From contig NZ_JAFIQW010000003.1 in NCBI RefSeq assembly GCF_017355965.1, positions 491,765 to 555,764 of the forward strand: DNA of 64,000 bases, in the 5' to 3' direction. The translations under genes and the position numbers were made by a program. Under the pieces are notes generated by a model. The model was not told the origin of the DNA and made no database searches. It worked only from the letters and a program-made list of their open reading frames with translations. Shown here piece by piece: positions 61,028 to 64,000 of this stretch. Positions within the stretch are counted from its first letter, which is position 1; every line of letters starts with the position of its first letter. This stretch comes from Desertivibrio insolitus (GTDB lineage: Bacteria > Actinomycetota > Actinomycetes > Actinomycetales > Microbacteriaceae).

Positions 61028-61468
61028 TCAGTCGGCTGAGGCAGCCCGCCGAACGAGATCGGCGATCTGCTGCTCCTCGCGCGCACCGAGGCTCGTGATC
61101 GCCCAGCTCGTCGGCCACATCGTGCCCTCCTCGAGGTTCGCCTCCTCCTGGAAGCCGAGCGTCGAGTAGCGCGTGCCGAACTTGGCGGCGGCCTGGAAGA
61201 ACACGACGACCTTGCCGTCGGCATTCGCCCACGCGGGCTGCCCGTACCAGGTCTTGGGCGCGAGCTGCGGGGCGACCTCGGTGACGATCGCGTGGATGCG
61301 CTCGGCGATCACGCGCTGGTCGTCGGGCATCTCGGCGATCTTCTCGAGCAGGTCCTCGAGCGCCGCGGCCGCCTTCTTGCCGCCCTTCTCCGCCCGCAGC
61401 TCCGCGGCGCGCTCCTTGATCGCGGCGCGCTCGACGTCGGTGAACCCTCCGGTGCCGGTCTCGGTCAT
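61028..61468 (-). CDS. DUF1801 domain protein with helical N-terminus
   Basis: A 146-residue protein. The first 50 residues form a charged helix (ERAAIKERAAELRAEKGGKKAAAALEDLL). The DUF1801 core follows: HAIVTEVAPQLAPKTWYGQPAWANADGKVVVFFQAAAKFGTRYSTLGF and WAITSLGAREEQQIADLV. GAAGGGG lies 6 nt before the ATG. It is related to 17584-17991 in the core only. It lies 17 bp downstream of the glycosyltransferase start. Confidence 0.85.
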   Translation of the reverse strand: MTETGTGGFTDVERAAIKERAAELRAEKGGKKAAAALEDLLEKIAEMPDDQRVIAERIHAIVTEVAPQLAPKTWYGQPAWANADGKVVVFFQAAAKFGTRYSTLGFQEEANLEEGTMWPTSWAITSLGAREEQQIADLVRRAASAD

Positions 61469-61563
61469 TCCGTTGCCCCTTCGCTCGTCTTCGGCTGGTG
61501 GCTCGATGCTATGGATGCGCGGGCTTCGGGCGCTTCTCCGAATCTGCTCGATGCGGCGGCGCG

Positions 61564-62454
61564 TCAGCCGGGGTGCTCGGCCGCGAGCACCTGCTCCTCG
61601 GGCAGCGCCCGGCGTCCGCCGCGTTGCGCGGCCGCGCCGGCGAGCACGACGAGCAGGATGCCCGCGAGCTGCACGACCGACGGCCGCTGGTGCAGCACGA
61701 TCAGCCCGAGCACGAGTCCCATCGCGGGCTCCAGTGCCATGAGTGTGCCGAACGCCGTCGGCGTCATCCGGCGGAGCGCGAGCATCTCGAGCGCGAACGG
61801 CAGCACGGGCAGCAGCACCGCGAGGCCCGCCGCCGTCACAAGCACGCCGAGGTCGAGGTGCCCGATCGCCTGCGGAATGCCCACGATCGCCGCGGTCGCC
61901 GCCGCGACGGGAATGGTCAGCGAGAGCGCGCCGATGCCGCTGAAGCGGTCGCCGACGTGCTGGGTCAGCACGATGTAGACGCCCCAGCCGACCGCGGCGA
62001 GGGCGGCGAACGCGATGCCGAGCAGGTCGACCTCGCCGTGCCACGGCTCCGTGAGGAGCACGACGCCGACGAGCGCGAGCGCCGGCCAGACGAGTGCGCG
62101 CCGGTTGCCGCTGCGGATGGCGGCGACGGAGAGCGGGCCGAGGAACTCGATCGCCACCGCGGTGCCGAGCGGAATGCGCTCGAGCGCGGAGAGGAAACCG
62201 ACCGTGACGAGCCCGGTCGTGACGCCGAGGCCGACGAGGGCGGGCACGTCGGCGCGGCGCACCGAGCGCAGCGGCGGGCGGGCGATCAGGAGGAAGATCA
62301 CCGCGCCCATGCTGAGTCTCAGCCAGGCGGTGCCGGCCGTGCCGACCTCGCCGATCAGCCCCACCGAGAGTGCCGAGCCGAGCTGCACCGACGCCATCGC
62401 GGCGACGGCGAGCAGCCAGGGCGGCATGCCCGCCGGCAGTCGCAGGGGCGTCAC
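61564..62454 (-). CDS. EamA/RhtA-family amino acid exporter
   Basis: A 296-residue protein with ten membrane helices in two EamA repeats. Conserved elements are ERIPLGTAVAIEFLGPLSVA, the mid-protein LTEPWHG and FGTLMALEPAMGLVLGLIVLHQ, which align with RhtA, an exporter of threonine and homoserine. A GTG start overlaps the stop of the B3/4 gene (GTGA). It is third in an operon of XRE-cupin regulator, B3/4 protein and exporter, which suggests amino-acid-related control. Confidence 0.88.
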   Translation of the reverse strand: MTPLRLPAGMPPWLLAVAAMASVQLGSALSVGLIGEVGTAGTAWLRLSMGAVIFLLIARPPLRSVRRADVPALVGLGVTTGLVTVGFLSALERIPLGTAVAIEFLGPLSVAAIRSGNRRALVWPALALVGVVLLTEPWHGEVDLLGIAFAALAAVGWGVYIVLTQHVGDRFSGIGALSLTIPVAAATAAIVGIPQAIGHLDLGVLVTAAGLAVLLPVLPFALEMLALRRMTPTAFGTLMALEPAMGLVLGLIVLHQRPSVVQLAGILLVVLAGAAAQRGGRRALPEEQVLAAEHPG

Positions 62455-63173
62455 GGCGTGCCCGCGAGAACGCGCCGCGCGATCGCGACGTCGGGCCCGA
62501 GGCGGGCGAGCTGCTCCGTGAGTTCGTCGGTCGCCCGCTCGAGCTCGTCGTCGGTGAGCGGGGCGAGCGCATCGAGGATGAAGAGCGCAGTCGTCGTGTC
62601 GTCGCGCAACTGCGTGCGCCGGCCCTGCCGCCAGTTCCAGCGGCGGCAGGTCACGCCGGCGTCGTCGCACCACACGACCTCGCCGGGTTCCGGATGCTCG
62701 ATCACCGGCTCGCCGCCCGCGACCGTGTCGAAGGGCTCGTCGCCCGTCGCGCGGACGAGCCGGGGCGCGCCCTCGTACCGCGTCAGATCCTCGCCGCCGA
62801 GCGGGATCGCGTGCAGCACCGAGATCGCGTTGTAGGTGTCGGTGAGCCGGTTGACGCGGGGGAGCCCGGTCGCGGCTCGGCGCAGCAGCGCCTCGACGCT
62901 GTTGCGGGTGCGCTGCGGCTTCGCCCCGAACGCGCGGTACGCCTCCCGCCAGGCGGCGACGTGCGGCAGTTCGTCGACGGATGTCTCGTGCAGGGCGTCC
63001 CGAGCGGCGCTCTCTGCGCGCTGCAGCAGCGCCTCGCTCGCCGCGTCGCTCGCGCCGGGCTCGATCCCGGCCACGGCGAGCAGCCCCGCTCGGTAGTCGG
63101 GTCGCAGCTCGAACACCGCGGGCTGCACCACGGCGGCGTCGAGCACGTGCTGCAGGGTCGCCGCGTCAGTCAT
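62451..63173 (-). CDS. B3/B4 tRNA-binding domain protein
   Basis: A 240-residue protein that is a free-standing homolog of the B3/B4 domain of phenylalanyl-tRNA synthetase beta. Visible blocks are WREAYRAFGAKPQRTRNSVEALLRR, LPRVNRLTDTYNAISVLHAIPLGGEDL and GEVVWCDDAGVTCRRWNWRQGRRTQL. In the synthetase this fold edits mischarged Tyr-tRNA-Phe; stand-alone versions are of uncertain role, possibly trans-editing or amino acid binding. It overlaps both neighbours, so it is the middle gene of a tightly coupled operon. Confidence 0.88.
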   Translation of the reverse strand: MTDAATLQHVLDAAVVQPAVFELRPDYRAGLLAVAGIEPGASDAASEALLQRAESAARDALHETSVDELPHVAAWREAYRAFGAKPQRTRNSVEALLRRAATGLPRVNRLTDTYNAISVLHAIPLGGEDLTRYEGAPRLVRATGDEPFDTVAGGEPVIEHPEPGEVVWCDDAGVTCRRWNWRQGRRTQLRDDTTTALFILDALAPLTDDELERATDELTEQLARLGPDVAIARRVLAGTP

Positions 63174-63771
63174 CCGTCGCCTCCGAGTGGGTGCCCGGTC
63201 CGACGCCGGGCTCGAACACCGTGAGGGTGAAGCGCGCGGGGGCGGCGCTCTCGTTGGCGTAGGAGTGCGGGGCGTCGCCCGGGAACGCGGCGGCGTCACC
63301 CGCGCCGAGCACGAGTGTCTCGCCGCCGGCCTCGACCGTGATCGTGCCCTCCTGCACCTGCAGCAGCTCTCGGGTGCGGGGCGAGTGCGCCTCGCTCGTG
63401 CGCCGGTCGCCGGGCTGCAGCGTCCAGTCCCACAGCTCGACGAGCTCCGGCGGCTCGGTGCTCGCGACGAGCACGCCGCGGCCGCCCGCGTCCCCGCTCC
63501 AGAGCACGGCGCCGTCGCCCGCCCTGGTCATCCGCACCGCCGCCGTCGACGGCGGCTCGACGAGGGCGGGCAGCGCGATGCCGAGCGCCGCGCTGATCCG
63601 CAGCAGGCTGCCGACGCTCGGGTTCGCGTCGCCCTGCTCGATCTTGATCAGGGAGCGCCGGCTGAGCCCGGATGCCTCGGCGAGTCGGTCGAACGTCCAG
63701 CGGCGAGCCTGGCGCTCCTGCCGGACGCGCTCGCCGATGGCGGATGCCAGGGCGCTCGTGCTCGTATCCAT
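63166..63771 (-). CDS. XRE-family regulator with C-terminal cupin domain
   Basis: A 201-residue regulator. The HTH is GERVRQERQARRWTFDRLAEASGLSRRSLIKIEQGDANPSVG (about 13-55). The cupin domain (about 110-195) contains EAHSPRTRELLQVQEGTI and DAAAFPGDAPHSYANE, with the metal or ligand histidine at the second motif. Such regulators repress amino acid export or catabolic genes until the ligand binds. It is first in the operon with the B3/4 protein and EamA exporter, and a dyad sits in its promoter. Confidence 0.9.
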   Translation of the reverse strand: MDTSTSALASAIGERVRQERQARRWTFDRLAEASGLSRRSLIKIEQGDANPSVGSLLRISAALGIALPALVEPPSTAAVRMTRAGDGAVLWSGDAGGRGVLVASTEPPELVELWDWTLQPGDRRTSEAHSPRTRELLQVQEGTITVEAGGETLVLGAGDAAAFPGDAPHSYANESAAPARFTLTVFEPGVGPGTHSEATDD

Positions 63772-63772
63772 G

Positions 63773-63799
63773 AGTGCAGCGTAATGCACTGAAAGTGCA
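63773..63799. promoter_or_regulatory. Dyad and half-site upstream of the XRE-cupin gene
   Basis: TGCACT-GAA-AGTGCA (63785-63799) is a perfect 6-3-6 dyad, with a further AGTGCA at 63773-63778. All lie within 30 nt of the ATG, overlapping the presumed promoter, as expected for autoregulation. Confidence 0.6.
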
Positions 63800-63871
63800 G
63801 CCGCCGTCGCCCCTATCGTGCGACGGGCGGCTCACCCCGGAGGGTGGCCGCCCGTGGCATCCGTCTCGCGG

Positions 63872-64000
63872 CTAGCCCGCGACGCGGATCAGCTTGCGGT
63901 TGACGAATTCTTCGACGGCGGATCGGCCGAGTTCGCGGCCGAAGCCGGAGCGTTTGGTGCCGCCGAAGGGGAGGTCGGGGGCGTCGCCGAGGACGAGGTT
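63872..64000 (-). CDS. Aldehyde dehydrogenase, C-terminal end (5' part outside window)
   Basis: The frame is open to the window edge and ends at TAG (63874-63872). The visible 42 residues include [17 protein letters not shown], the canonical C-terminal motif of NAD(P)-dependent aldehyde dehydrogenases of the succinate-semialdehyde type, then [13 protein letters not shown]. Substrate specificity cannot be judged from the fragment. Confidence 0.85.
   Translation of the reverse strand, partial: NLVLGDAPDLPFGGTKRSGFGRELGRSAVEEFVNRKLIRVAG

Overview
The window is very GC-rich and gene-dense. It has many GTG starts and a recurrent leaderless-start pattern: a TANNNT hexamer ending 6-7 nt before ATG or GTG. 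Gene content includes KdpFABCDE, a LytR-CpsA-Psr protein, WYL and MarR regulators, a GAF-type two-component system of the DosS/DosR kind, and a GH15 trehalase/glucoamylase. Together with the extremely frequent GGATG/CATCC word, this points to a high-GC actinobacterium, most probably Microbacteriaceae. The taxonomic call is inference from style and content; there is no rRNA or marker alignment behind it. There is no CRISPR array, insertion sequence, integrase or phage module. The region reads as ordinary chromosome with several repeat-rich intergenic islands.

Layout. 1-9.7 kb: 3' end of cstA with its small YbdD partner, pgm, pheA, a diacylglycerol-kinase-like enzyme, serS with a coupled HAD phosphatase, tRNA-Ser(UGA) followed by duplicated copies of its own 3' end, then small regulators. 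9.7-16.3 kb: an LCP cell-wall ligase, an unexplained structured noncoding stretch, tRNA-Ser(GCU), a stress protein, two TerC paralogs flanking a class-I glutamine amidotransferase, a 2'-5' RNA ligase-like protein and tRNA-Arg(ACG). 16.4-28.8 kb: a FUSC-type exporter, a DosR/DosS-like pair divergent from a universal stress protein, dps coupled to a GH15 enzyme, a Ser/Thr kinase and a MarR regulator sharing CTAG-type dyads, and an SMP-30 lactonase.

28.9-38 kb: a three-gene extracytosolic flavin electron-transfer operon (ferric-reductase-like membrane flavoprotein, FMN-binding protein, ApbE), two oxidoreductases, a MarR-photolyase operon behind nested dyads, and an Lrp regulator divergent from a DUF2000 protein. 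38.2-46.1 kb: the complete potassium operon kdpFABC-kdpDE, preceded by a 27-codon membrane microprotein translationally coupled to kdpF. 46.1-57 kb: a MerR-controlled ABC exporter, a CbbX-like AAA ATPase, a TraR/DksA zinc finger coupled to a cupin, an HD hydrolase, several regulators, a DapA-family aldolase and a secreted protein. 57-64 kb: a TSUP transporter, a large glycosyltransferase with an N-terminal MshEN-like domain plus a polytopic partner, an operon of XRE-cupin regulator, B3/4 protein and EamA exporter, and the 3' end of an aldehyde dehydrogenase.

Common themes are stress and redox homeostasis (Dps, DosRS-like, USP, photolyase, quinone reductase, flavinylation system), ion homeostasis (Kdp, TerC) and local regulation: most regulators lie beside visible dyads that can be tested as operators.
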